NCBI RefSeq assembly: GCF_003470205.1
Contig: NZ_QWKP01000223.1
Span: 1-64,000, forward strand
From: Cellulomonas rhizosphaerae
GTDB lineage: Bacteria > Actinomycetota > Actinomycetes > Actinomycetales > Cellulomonadaceae
Direction: 5' to 3'
Length of the DNA stretch: 64,000 nucleotides
The notes under the pieces are model-generated. The model did not search any database. It saw only the letters and a list, made by a program, of their open reading frames with translations, and was not told where the DNA came from. This document shows, piece after piece, positions 15,746-25,189 of the stretch; the stretch's first letter is position 1; each line of letters starts with the position of its first letter. The translations under genes and the position numbers were made by a program.

Positions 15746-17554
15746 ATGGCCTCTCGCACCATTGCCGACCAGCTCGTCGCCCAGATCGTCGCCGCGGGAG
15801 CGCGGCACATCTACGGGATCGTCGGGGACAGCCTCAACCCGGTGGTCGACGCCGTGCGACGGGCGGCGGATGACGGCGTCGACATCGCCTGGGTGCACGT
15901 CCGCCACGAGGAGGCCGGCGCCTTCGCGGCGGCCGCCGAGGCGGAGCTGACCGGGCGGCTCGCGGTCTGCGCGGGCTCGTGCGGACCGGGCAACCTGCAT
16001 CTCATCAACGGGCTGTACGACGCGCACCGCTCGCGCGTCCCCGTGCTGGCGATCGCGAGCCACATCCCGAGCGCGGAGATCGGCACGCAGTTCTTCCAGG
16101 AGACCCACCCGGACCGCCTGTTCCTCGAGTGCTCCGCGTACAGCGAGATGATCACGTCCGCCGCGCAGGCGCCGCGCGTCATCCGCTCGGCCATCCACCA
16201 CGCGTACGGGGCGCCCGGCGTCGCGGTCCTCACGCTGCCGGGTGACGTCGCGGAGCTGGAGGCGGCCGACGACGGCATCGACGTCCTGACCCCGGCGCCG
16301 GCCCCTCGGGTGGTCCCGGCCGACGAGTCCGTCCGCGCGCTGGCCGCCGCGATCGACGCCGCCGACCGCGTGACGATCTTCGCCGGCGCGGGCGTGCGCG
16401 GATCGCGCGACGAGGTGCTCGCGCTGGCCGAGAAGCTCGCCGCTCCCGTCGGCCACTCGCTGCGCGGCAAGGAGGTCATCCAGTACGACAACCCGTTCGA
16501 CGTGGGGATGACCGGGCTCCTCGGCTACGGCGCGTGCGCAGCGGCGCTCGAGGGCGCCGACCTGATCCTGCTGCTCGGCACCGACTTCCCGTACCCGGAG
16601 TTCCTCCCCGACGTGCCGACCGCGCAGGTCGACATCGAGCCCACCCGGCTCGGGCGCCGCACGCGCAACGACCTCGCGGTGCTCGGCGACGTGGGCGAGA
16701 CGATCCGCGCGGTGCTACCCCTGGTGCGCGCCCGCACCAACCGGCGCTTCCTCGAGAAGATGCTCGCGCGGCAGGACAAGGCGATGTCGGGCGTCGTCGG
16801 CGCGTACACGAAGGACGCGGAGGACCTCACCCCGATCCACCCCGAGCTGGCCGCCTCGATCCTCGACGAGGAGGCGCCCGACGACGCGGTGTTCGCGGTC
16901 GACACGGGGATGGGCAACGTCTGGGCCGCTCGCTACATCACGCCCAACGGGCGGCGCCGGGTGATCGGGTCGTTCCTGCACGGATCCATGGCCAACGCGC
17001 TCCCGCACGCGATCGGGGCGGCGCTGGCGCAGCCGTCGTCGACCTCGTCGGGCGACCCCGCGGGACCGGGTGGCTCCGGTGACGAGGCCGCCCGGCCGCG
17101 GGCGGTCGTCGCGATCGCCGGGGACGGCGGGCTCTCCATGCTGCTCGGCGAGCTCATCACGCTGCGGGCGCTGGACCTGCCGGTCAAGGTGATCCTCTTC
17201 GACAACGCGTCGCTCGCGATGGTGCGCCTGGAGATGCTCGTCGCGGGCGTCCCGTCCTACGCCACCGACTCCCCGGCCATCGACTACGCGGCGATCGCGG
17301 CCGCGATCGGCATCCCGTCGGTGCGGGTCGAGGACCCGCGCGGCATCCGGGACGCGCTGCGCGAGGCGTTCTCGCACGACGGCCCGGCGCTCGTCGACCT
17401 GGTCACCGACCCGCGCGCGCTGTCCCTGCCGCCCACGATCACGCGCAAGCAGGTCTCGGGCTTCACGCGCGCGATGGCCAAGCAGGTGATCGGCGGCGGG
17501 GTGGCGGACGTGGTCGCGATGGCCCGCTCCAACATCCGCAACGTCCCGCGCTGA
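15746..17554 (+). CDS. Pyruvate oxidase/dehydrogenase-like ThDP enzyme
   Basis: A 602-residue ThDP- and FAD-dependent enzyme of the PoxB/pyruvate-oxidase group, expected to oxidise pyruvate to acetate with quinone or to acetyl phosphate with oxygen. The Pyr domain has VRHEEAGAFAAAAEAE with the ThDP-activating Glu near 55. The FAD domain has FAGAGVRGS. The PP domain has VAIAGDGGLSMLLGEL followed by FDNASLAMV, the GDG...N cofactor motif. A roughly 20-residue Gly/Ser/Pro insert (about residues 431-452), just before the GDG motif, is unusual for the family. The C-terminal membrane-binding helix of E. coli PoxB is not obvious, so soluble oxidase or quinone-linked use remains open. Confidence 0.85.
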   Translation: MASRTIADQLVAQIVAAGARHIYGIVGDSLNPVVDAVRRAADDGVDIAWVHVRHEEAGAFAAAAEAELTGRLAVCAGSCGPGNLHLINGLYDAHRSRVPVLAIASHIPSAEIGTQFFQETHPDRLFLECSAYSEMITSAAQAPRVIRSAIHHAYGAPGVAVLTLPGDVAELEAADDGIDVLTPAPAPRVVPADESVRALAAAIDAADRVTIFAGAGVRGSRDEVLALAEKLAAPVGHSLRGKEVIQYDNPFDVGMTGLLGYGACAAALEGADLILLLGTDFPYPEFLPDVPTAQVDIEPTRLGRRTRNDLAVLGDVGETIRAVLPLVRARTNRRFLEKMLARQDKAMSGVVGAYTKDAEDLTPIHPELAASILDEEAPDDAVFAVDTGMGNVWAARYITPNGRRRVIGSFLHGSMANALPHAIGAALAQPSSTSSGDPAGPGGSGDEAARPRAVVAIAGDGGLSMLLGELITLRALDLPVKVILFDNASLAMVRLEMLVAGVPSYATDSPAIDYAAIAAAIGIPSVRVEDPRGIRDALREAFSHDGPALVDLVTDPRALSLPPTITRKQVSGFTRAMAKQVIGGGVADVVAMARSNIRNVPR

Positions 17555-17604
17555 CCGCCGGCATCCGGCCCGGCTGCCGCGACCGGCTCTGGGATGCCCG
17601 TCGC

Positions 17605-17664
17605 CTCGCCGGTTCCACATCAACTCGCCGGTTCAGATCGGCGAGTCCATGCCGAATCGGCGAG
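17605..17664. repeat. Four-copy 11-bp motif with mirrored 19-bp spacing, upstream of xylanase
   Basis: Two direct copies of CTCGCCGGTTC (17605 and 17624) face two inverted relatives, ending GATCGGCGAG (17645) and GAATCGGCGAG (17664). The copies on each side are 19 bp apart, so the block is symmetric about 17634. It could be a multi-dimer operator for the xylanase or a terminator for the upstream pyruvate oxidase-like gene. A partial fifth copy, AATCGGCGG, lies at 17691. Confidence 0.55.
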
Positions 17665-17702
17665 ATGACCGGCCACCCGGGGGGCTGAGCAATCGGCGGT
17701 GC

Positions 17703-17713
17703 GAATCGTTTCA
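17703..17713. promoter_or_regulatory. Candidate LacI-type operator upstream of xylanase
   Basis: GAATCGTTTCA resembles half of the TGAAACGTTTCA-type operators bound by LacI-family repressors of glycoside hydrolase genes; the right half CGTTTCA is exact and the left is degenerate. It lies about 150 bp before the xylanase start. The assignment is weak without a binding or conservation test. Confidence 0.35.
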
Positions 17714-17774
17714 GGGCTTCGACATCGTTATCGCATCCCTGTCACCGTGACGGCAACGGCTTGGTCGGGGCTGA

Positions 17775-19301
<1,527 letters not shown>

Positions 19302-19307
19302 TCCGGC

Positions 19308-19343
19308 GACCGGTCCGCGGCCCCCACGGGTCGCGGACCGGTC
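19308..19343. terminator. Bidirectional hairpin between xylanase and VanY-like genes
   Basis: Perfect 12-bp arms GACCGGTCCGCG and CGCGGACCGGTC with a 12-nt loop, 6 bp after the xylanase stop. The right arm overlaps the stop codon of the convergent peptidase gene, so the structure can end both transcripts. Confidence 0.7.
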
Positions 19344-19923
19344 ACCAGCCCGACGAGGAGTCCGGGTGCATGGGCGCGCACGTGTCGCGGCCGTCTGGCA
19401 GCTTCTCGAAGTGCCACACCTCGTTCGCGTACGTCCGGCACAGCCCGAACTCGAGCCCGTGCTCCTCGAGCCACAGCGCGCCGGACGTCGGGCCGACGTC
19501 GAGCGCCAGTCCCTCGACGTGCGCCGACGACCGCGCGGGCAGCACCCAGCGGTGCGCCTCGGCCTTGGAGCCGTACTTCTTCTCCGCCGCGGCGACCAGC
19601 GCGCGCTGCTCCTTGGCGGTCCGCTTGCCCGACGTGAGGGTCAGGGCGATCCCGTCGTCGGCCGCCGCCGCCTGCGCTGCGGTGAACCGGCGGGCGAGCT
19701 CGTCGTCGACTCCCGCGAGGGCCGGCTCCTTGCCGAGCGAGGGCGTCGACGAGGCCGGGGCCGCGTCCGAGGAGTCCGCCAGGTGCAGGCCCGCGAGGGC
19801 TGCGACGAGCAGCACGACGACGAGCACGATCGCCGATCGGCGTCGGCGGCGGACCACCCGTTCGGGCCGGCCATGGATGTAGGTCGTCACCGCACCAGGC
19901 TCGTCGACAGAGGCGCGCGGCAC
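19342..19923 (-). CDS. VanY-like D-Ala-D-Ala carboxypeptidase (M15 family)
   Basis: A 193-residue membrane-anchored peptidase likely to trim peptidoglycan stem peptides outside the membrane. After a basic N-terminus (VVRRRRRS) comes one helix (SAIVLVVVLLVAALAGLHLA, about residues 30-49) and an extracellular M15B domain. It has SGKRTAKEQ, the zinc site SSAHVEGLALDVG (His and Asp ligands) and EVWHFE with the last His ligand. All key residues are present. It starts at GTG 19923, with another in-frame GTG 33 bp downstream. Without van regulatory genes nearby this is more likely a housekeeping hydrolase than a glycopeptide-resistance determinant. Confidence 0.86.
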   Translation of the reverse strand: MPRASVDEPGAVTTYIHGRPERVVRRRRRSAIVLVVVLLVAALAGLHLADSSDAAPASSTPSLGKEPALAGVDDELARRFTAAQAAAADDGIALTLTSGKRTAKEQRALVAAAEKKYGSKAEAHRWVLPARSSAHVEGLALDVGPTSGALWLEEHGLEFGLCRTYANEVWHFEKLPDGRDTCAPMHPDSSSGW

Positions 19924-19966
19924 ATCAGCCCCCGGGATCGACCGGGTCCACCCGTGGGTGGGTCTT

Positions 19967-21250
19967 TCACGCGACCGGGTTGCGCCCGTCGTAGGCCCAG
20001 AACGAGCGCTGCCACCGCACGAGCAGCCACAGCAGGACCACGCACAGCGACCCGCCGATCACGACCGCCCACGCCTCGCCGACCCACTCGGACATCGACC
20101 CGATCCACAGGTCGCCCAGGCGTGGACCACCCGCGACGACGACGATGAACACGCCCTGCAGCCGCCCGCGCATGTCGTCGGGCGTGGCGGTCTGCAGGAT
20201 GGTCTGGCGGAAGATCGCGCTGATCTCGTCGGCCCCGCCCGCCGCGACCAACGTGCAGCAGGCGATCGCGAGCGCGGCCCCCAGCACGTGGTCCGGCTTG
20301 TCGCGCCCGACCGCCACGAGCACCAGCCCGAACGCCATGACCGAGAGCCCCCACCCGGTGATCGCGAACGTGATGACGCGCGCCTGCCACCGCACGCGCG
20401 CGAGCCCGCCGGAGAACGTGCCGGACAGCACTGCCCCCACCGCGAGCGCGGCGGTGAGGATGCCGGTCGTCGTCGCGCCCCCGCCGAGGTACCAGATGCC
20501 GACGGCCGGGAACACGACGCGCGGCATCGCCACGATCATCGCGATGAGGTCCACGGCGAACGTCATGCGGACGTTCTTCTGGGTCCCCAGATAGCGCAGC
20601 CCGTCGACGATCGAGCCGATCCCGACGCGCGCACGGCGGGTCGACGAGGCCTCGGGCAGCACGGGAGGCAGGCGGAACACGGCCGCGAGCGCGAACGTGA
20701 AGAGCACGAAGTCGACCGTGTACGCCAGGCCGTAGTCGAACGCGGCGACCAGCGCGGCGCCGAGCAGCGGGCCGACGGTGAGCGCGGTCTGGAAGCCGAT
20801 CGCCTGCAGCGCGTTGGCGGCCGGCATGAGCCGGGGCTCGAGCAGGCGCGGGATGATCGCGCTGCGCGCAGGCGCGTTCACGGCGTTGGCCCCGGACTGG
20901 AGCGCGACCAGCGCGAACAGCAGCCCGACGTGCTCGTTCTCCGCCCACCCCTGGATCGCGAGCACGAGGATGACGGCCCAGCTGACGAGCGACGCGTAGA
21001 GCGCGACCTTGCGGCGGTCGTAGTGGTCGACGATCGCACCGCCGTACAGCCCGAAGACGATGAGCGGGATCAGCGCGAACAGTCCCAGGATGCCGACGGT
21101 GAACGTCGAGCCGGTGATGCCGTAGACCTGCAAGCCCACCGCGACGACCGTGAGCTGGGTGCCGAGGTTCGAGATCGACAGGCCGAACCAGAGCCGCCGG
21201 AAGGCGGGACTGATGCGGAGCGGCGTCGTGTCGACGACGAGGGATGGCAC
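19967..21250 (-). CDS. MFS exporter, EntS/MFS_3-like
   Basis: A 427-residue 12-helix transporter. The loop-2 motif GGAIVDHYDRRKVAL and the NAVNAPARSAIIPRL sequence in helix 5 are typical of the MFS_3 group, which includes enterobactin and macrolide exporters. The cargo is unknown; no siderophore biosynthesis gene is adjacent. It starts at ATG 21250 and is divergent from gluconokinase (73 bp apart). Confidence 0.85.
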   Translation of the reverse strand: MPSLVVDTTPLRISPAFRRLWFGLSISNLGTQLTVVAVGLQVYGITGSTFTVGILGLFALIPLIVFGLYGGAIVDHYDRRKVALYASLVSWAVILVLAIQGWAENEHVGLLFALVALQSGANAVNAPARSAIIPRLLEPRLMPAANALQAIGFQTALTVGPLLGAALVAAFDYGLAYTVDFVLFTFALAAVFRLPPVLPEASSTRRARVGIGSIVDGLRYLGTQKNVRMTFAVDLIAMIVAMPRVVFPAVGIWYLGGGATTTGILTAALAVGAVLSGTFSGGLARVRWQARVITFAITGWGLSVMAFGLVLVAVGRDKPDHVLGAALAIACCTLVAAGGADEISAIFRQTILQTATPDDMRGRLQGVFIVVVAGGPRLGDLWIGSMSEWVGEAWAVVIGGSLCVVLLWLLVRWQRSFWAYDGRNPVA

Positions 21251-21322
21251 CGCGCGAGTTTAGTTGCCCGTGCTCACGACCTCCGCCGCCGTCCACACCC
21301 GGCGGCCCCTAGGGTGGCGGGC

Positions 21323-21832
21323 GTGAGCGAGCACGTGGTGGTCATGGGGGTGTCCGGGACGGGCAAGACGACGGTCGGCCGGCTGGTCGCCGAGCGGCTC
21401 GGCGCGACGTTCATCGAGGGCGACGACCTGCACCCCGCCGCGAACGTCGAGTCGATGCGCGCGGGCATCCCGCTCACCGACGAGCAGCGCGCCCCGTGGC
21501 TGGCCCTGATCCGCGACGCGATGGACGCGGCCGGCGGGGACACGGTCGTGGCGTGCTCCTCGCTGCGCCGGTCCTACCGCGACGTGCTGCGCGAGGCTCA
21601 CGGCCGGGTGCGGTTCGTACACCTCGTGGTCCCGCCCGACGAGCTCGCCCGCCGCCTCGAGGCACGCGCCGGGCACTTCATGCCCGCGACGCTCCTGGCC
21701 TCGCAGCTCGCGACCCTCGAGGAGCTGGGCCCCGACGAGGCCGGCGTGGACGTCCCGGTCGTCGGGACCCCCAGGGACGTGGCGGACGCAGCCCTCAGAG
21801 CGCGCGCACAGCGGAGGTCAAGGCCACACTGA
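21323..21832 (+). CDS. gntK: Gluconokinase
   Basis: Phosphorylates D-gluconate to 6-phosphogluconate, feeding the pentose phosphate pathway. The 169-residue product has the P-loop GVSGTGKTTVG (about residues 8-18), EGDDLHPAANVESMRAGIPLTDEQRAPWL (gluconate-binding region) and VACSSLRRSYRDVLR, all diagnostic of GntK. The length is normal. It starts at GTG 21323. It is followed 28 bp later by an APC permease gene; no gluconate permease or GntR is adjacent. Confidence 0.93.
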   Translation: MSEHVVVMGVSGTGKTTVGRLVAERLGATFIEGDDLHPAANVESMRAGIPLTDEQRAPWLALIRDAMDAAGGDTVVACSSLRRSYRDVLREAHGRVRFVHLVVPPDELARRLEARAGHFMPATLLASQLATLEELGPDEAGVDVPVVGTPRDVADAALRARAQRRSRPH

Positions 21833-21860
21833 CGAGGATCAGCCCTTGAGGGAGGTTCGC

Positions 21861-23231
21861 GTGAGCACCGAGGCCGAGACCGACACCGCCAACCCCACCC
21901 TGCGTCGGGCCATCGGCCGCAAGGTGCTCCTGCTGTTCGTCGTCGGGGACATCCTCGGCGCGGGCATCTACGCGCTGACCGGCAAGGTCGCGGGCGAGGT
22001 CGGCGGGGCGATCTGGATCCCGTTCCTGTGCGCGTTCGTGCTGGCCACGCTCACCGCAGCGGCTTACGCGGAGCTCGTCGGCCGCTACCCGCAGGCCGCG
22101 GGCGCCGCGCTCTACGCGCAGCGCGCGTTCAAGCGACCGTTCGTCACGTTCCTCGTCGCGTTCGCGGTGCTGATGTCCGGCATCACCAGCGCGGGCGCGG
22201 CGGCGAGGGCGTTCGGCGGCGACTACCTCGCGGAGTTCATCAACGTCCCGACGTTGGTCGCCGCGTGGTTCTTCCTGCTGGTCATCACCGCGGTGAACGT
22301 CATCGGCATCTCGGAGTCGGTCAAGGTCAACGTGGTGCTGACCATCATCGAGGCGTCGGGCCTGATCGTGATCCTGGCGATCGGCGTCGTCGCGCTCGTC
22401 CAGGGTGACGGCGACCCGTCGCGCGCCATGGAGATCACCACCGAGGGCACACCGTGGATCGCGATCCTGGGCGCGACCGGCCTGGCGTTCTACGCGCTGC
22501 TCGGCTTCGAGGACTCGGTGAACCTCGCCGAGGAGACCCGGCACCCGCGCCGCGACTTCCCGCGCGCCCTGTTCGGCGGCCTGATCATCGCGGGCCTGAT
22601 CTACCTGGGGGTGGCGTTCACGTCGACGATGCTCGTCGACACCGAGACGCTCGCAGGCTCGACCGGGCCGCTGCTCGAGGTGGTCAAGGTCGCGGGCCTG
22701 ACGTTCCCGCCCAAGCTGTTCGCGCTCATCGCGCTGCTGGCCGTGACGAACACCGCGCTGATCAACATGATCATGGCGTCGCGCCTGGTCTACGGGATGG
22801 GCAACGAGGGCATCGTGCCGCGGGTCTTCTCCCGGGTGCACGCGGGCCGCCAGACGCCGTACGTCGCCATCGCGTTCACGGTCTTGATCGCCATGACCCT
22901 GGTCGCCACGGGTGACCTGGCCGGGCTCGCGGACACGACCGTGCTGCTCCTGCTGCTGGTGTTCGCGACCGTGAACGTCTCCGTCCTGGTCCTGCGTCGC
23001 ACCGCGGACGCGGACGACGAGGCCGCCGAGCAGGTCGAGGGCGACGACGCCAAGCCGTTCCGCGCCCCCACGTGGGCGCCGGTCCTCGGCGCGATCGTGT
23101 CGCTCGTGCTCGCCTCGCCGCTCACCGGGCGCGAGGGGTCGGTCTACCTGCGCGCCGGGATCCTGCTGGCGATCGGCGTGGTGCTGTACCTGGTCAACCG
23201 CTGGGCGATCAGCCGGGGCGAGCGCAGCTGA
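21861..23231 (+). CDS. APC-superfamily amino acid permease (copy 1)
   Basis: A 456-residue secondary transporter with 12 predicted helices. The first helix carries the unwound substrate-binding motif GDILGAGIYALTGKVAGEVGG, and YAELVGRYPQAAGAALYAQRAF follows in helix 2, as in APC-family amino acid/cation transporters. GTG 21861 follows a GGGAGG site by a few bases; a TTG 15 bp upstream is less likely. It is clearly paralogous to the permease at 28618-29940 (shared EVVKVAG/EVVKAAG, MIMASRL-YGM and GRKTP/GRQTP motifs). Substrate unknown. Confidence 0.88.
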   Translation: MSTEAETDTANPTLRRAIGRKVLLLFVVGDILGAGIYALTGKVAGEVGGAIWIPFLCAFVLATLTAAAYAELVGRYPQAAGAALYAQRAFKRPFVTFLVAFAVLMSGITSAGAAARAFGGDYLAEFINVPTLVAAWFFLLVITAVNVIGISESVKVNVVLTIIEASGLIVILAIGVVALVQGDGDPSRAMEITTEGTPWIAILGATGLAFYALLGFEDSVNLAEETRHPRRDFPRALFGGLIIAGLIYLGVAFTSTMLVDTETLAGSTGPLLEVVKVAGLTFPPKLFALIALLAVTNTALINMIMASRLVYGMGNEGIVPRVFSRVHAGRQTPYVAIAFTVLIAMTLVATGDLAGLADTTVLLLLLVFATVNVSVLVLRRTADADDEAAEQVEGDDAKPFRAPTWAPVLGAIVSLVLASPLTGREGSVYLRAGILLAIGVVLYLVNRWAISRGERS

Positions 23232-23250
23232 GTGCCCGGTGCGACGCCCC

Positions 23251-23559
23251 TCAGAACCGCCGAGCGTTCGGGTCCAGCTCGTCCTCGACCACGATCTCGT
23301 CGGGGTCGGCAGGGGTCTTGGTCGTCTGCCCCATCGCCGACCATGCGGCGTCGACCGCGCGGTCCTTGAGCACCGCGCCCTGGTCGCGCGCGAACTGCCG
23401 CGCCTGCACCTCGAAGTCCTGCACGTACCCCTGGACACGCGGGTCCTTCCACATGTCCCCGGCCCACGCCTGGAGCTTGTCGAACTGCCCACGGCCGGCG
23501 CGGGTGCCCAGGAGGTACCCCAGCCCGGCTCCGGCGACGAATGCGACCTTGCCCTTCAT
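23251..23559 (-). CDS. YtxH-like small protein
   Basis: A 102-residue protein. A short Gly-rich hydrophobic N-terminus (KVAFVAGAGLGYLLGTRAGRGQFD) is followed by an amphipathic, probably helical, charged region. The GLGYLLGTRAGR pattern is common in YtxH-domain and similar envelope-stress proteins of actinobacteria. It probably associates with the membrane; the function is unknown. It converges with the APC permease gene. Confidence 0.75.
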   Translation of the reverse strand: MKGKVAFVAGAGLGYLLGTRAGRGQFDKLQAWAGDMWKDPRVQGYVQDFEVQARQFARDQGAVLKDRAVDAAWSAMGQTTKTPADPDEIVVEDELDPNARRF

Positions 23560-23611
23560 AGTGCGCTCCTTCGGTAGTCGTCCTGCCGCGAGCCTAAGCA
23601 GGGGTCGGCGA

Positions 23612-25087
23612 CTACGCGAACGGGTCGGGCGTGAGCGTGTACTTCGTCTCGAGGTACTCGTGGATGCCCTCGGCGCCGCCCTCGCGGCCCAGCCCGGACT
23701 GCTTCCAGCCGCCGAAGGGCGCGGACGCGTTGGACACGACGCCCACGTTGAGGCCCATCATCCCGGTCTCGAGGCGCTCGATGAGGCGCTGCCCGCGCGC
23801 CAGGTCCCGCGTGTAGACGTAGGAGACGAGGCCGTACTCGGTGTCGTTGGCGAGCCGGATCGCGTCGTCCTCGTCGTCGAACGTCGCGATCGCCAGCACG
23901 GGCCCGAAGATCTCCTCGCGCAGGATCTTGCTGCCGGGCTGCACGTCGTCGAGCACGGTGGCCTCGAAGTACGAGCCGGGCCGGTCGATCACGGCCCCGC
24001 CCGTGCGGACTGTGGCGCCGCGCTCCACCGCGTCCCGGACGAGCGAGTCGGCCTTCTCGACCGCGCGGTCGTCGATCAGCGGCCCGACGGTCACGCCGTC
24101 CTCCGTGCCGCGCCCGACGACGAACCCGGCGACCTTCTCGGTCACCCGGCGGGAGAACTCCTCGGCAACCGACCGGTGCACGATGAACCGGTTGGCCGCG
24201 GTGCAGGCCTGCCCGATGTTGCGGAACTTCGCGGCGATCGCCCCAGCGACGGCCGCGTCGAGGTCGGCGTCGTCGAACACGACGAACGGCGCGTTGCCGC
24301 CCAGCTCCATGGAGGTCCGCAGCACGCCGTCGGCGGCCTGCTTGAGCAGCTGCTGGCCGACGGGCGTGGAACCCGTGAACGAGAGCTTGCGCAGCCGTGG
24401 GTCGGAGATGATCGCCTCCGAGAGCGGCCCGGACGACGATGTGGTCACGACGTTGAGCACGCCCGCGGGCAGCCCCGCGTCCTCGAGGATCCGGGCGAAG
24501 AACAGCGTGGTCAGCGGCGTGAGCGCGGCCGGCTTGACCACCACGGTGCAGCCCGCGGCCAGCGCGGGCGCGATCTTGCGGGTCGCCATCGCGAGCGGGA
24601 AGTTCCACGGCGTGATGAGGAAGCACGGCCCCACGGGGTGCTGCGAGACGATCGTCCGCCCGCTGCCCTCGGGGTTGGTCCCGTACCGGCCCTGGATCCG
24701 CGGCGCCTCCTCGCTGAACCAGCGGAGAAACTCCCCGCCGTAGGCGACCTCGCCTCGCGACTCGGCCAGCGGCTTGCCCATCTCGATCGTCATGAGCAGC
24801 GCGACGTCGTCCTTGCGCTCCTGCAGCAGGTCGAACGCCCGACGAAGAATCTCCGCGCGCTCGCGCGGCGGCGTCGCGGCCCAGGCGGGGAACGCCTCGG
24901 ACGCGGCATCGAGCGCGGCGATGCCGTCGGCCACCGTCGCCGAGGCGATCGTCTTGACGGTCTCGCCCGACGACGGGTCGGCGACCGTCAGCGTCGCGCC
25001 GTCCTCGGCCGGGCGCCAGCGGCCCCCGATGAACAGCCCGTCGGGGACGCGCGCCAGCAGGTCGGACTCGGCTTCAGAACTCGTCAC
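23612..25087 (-). CDS. gabD: NAD(P)-dependent succinate-semialdehyde dehydrogenase
   Basis: An aldehyde dehydrogenase of 491 residues that most likely oxidises succinate semialdehyde to succinate. The oxyanion/cofactor segment is ITPWNFPLAMATRKIAPAL, the general base Glu is in SMELGGNAPF, and the nucleophile Cys295 is in NIGQACTAANRF. The C-terminal PFGGWKQSGLGREGG is SSADH-type. The start is uncertain: GTG 25087 has GGAGG almost touching it, and GTG 25120 gives 11 more residues. No GABA transaminase gene is adjacent, so the aldehyde source is unclear; other aldehydes are possible. Confidence 0.85.
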   Translation of the reverse strand: MTSSEAESDLLARVPDGLFIGGRWRPAEDGATLTVADPSSGETVKTIASATVADGIAALDAASEAFPAWAATPPRERAEILRRAFDLLQERKDDVALLMTIEMGKPLAESRGEVAYGGEFLRWFSEEAPRIQGRYGTNPEGSGRTIVSQHPVGPCFLITPWNFPLAMATRKIAPALAAGCTVVVKPAALTPLTTLFFARILEDAGLPAGVLNVVTTSSSGPLSEAIISDPRLRKLSFTGSTPVGQQLLKQAADGVLRTSMELGGNAPFVVFDDADLDAAVAGAIAAKFRNIGQACTAANRFIVHRSVAEEFSRRVTEKVAGFVVGRGTEDGVTVGPLIDDRAVEKADSLVRDAVERGATVRTGGAVIDRPGSYFEATVLDDVQPGSKILREEIFGPVLAIATFDDEDDAIRLANDTEYGLVSYVYTRDLARGQRLIERLETGMMGLNVGVVSNASAPFGGWKQSGLGREGGAEGIHEYLETKYTLTPDPFA

Positions 25088-25135
25088 CCTCCGATCGTGC
25101 CCCGAGTCGCCGCGCTCCACCCGTCGGCAGCGGCC

Positions 25136-25180
25136 TGTGTTCAGCGTTCCTGCCGCTATGCGTGAGGAACGCTGAACACA
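25136..25180. terminator. Perfect 16-bp inverted repeat after pckG
   Basis: TGTGTTCAGCGTTCCT (25136-25151) and its exact complement (25165-25180) flank a 13-nt loop. It begins 10 bp after the pckG stop in the direction of transcription and precedes the dehydrogenase gene on the same strand. It has no U-tract and is less GC-rich than its surroundings. A terminator is most likely. Confidence 0.65.
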
Positions 25181-25189
25181 AGAACGGAG

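Noticed and set aside
19342-19923. Vancomycin resistance determinant
   Set aside because: A lone VanY-like peptidase without vanHAX or vanRS genes is common in actinobacteria and fits ordinary wall remodelling.
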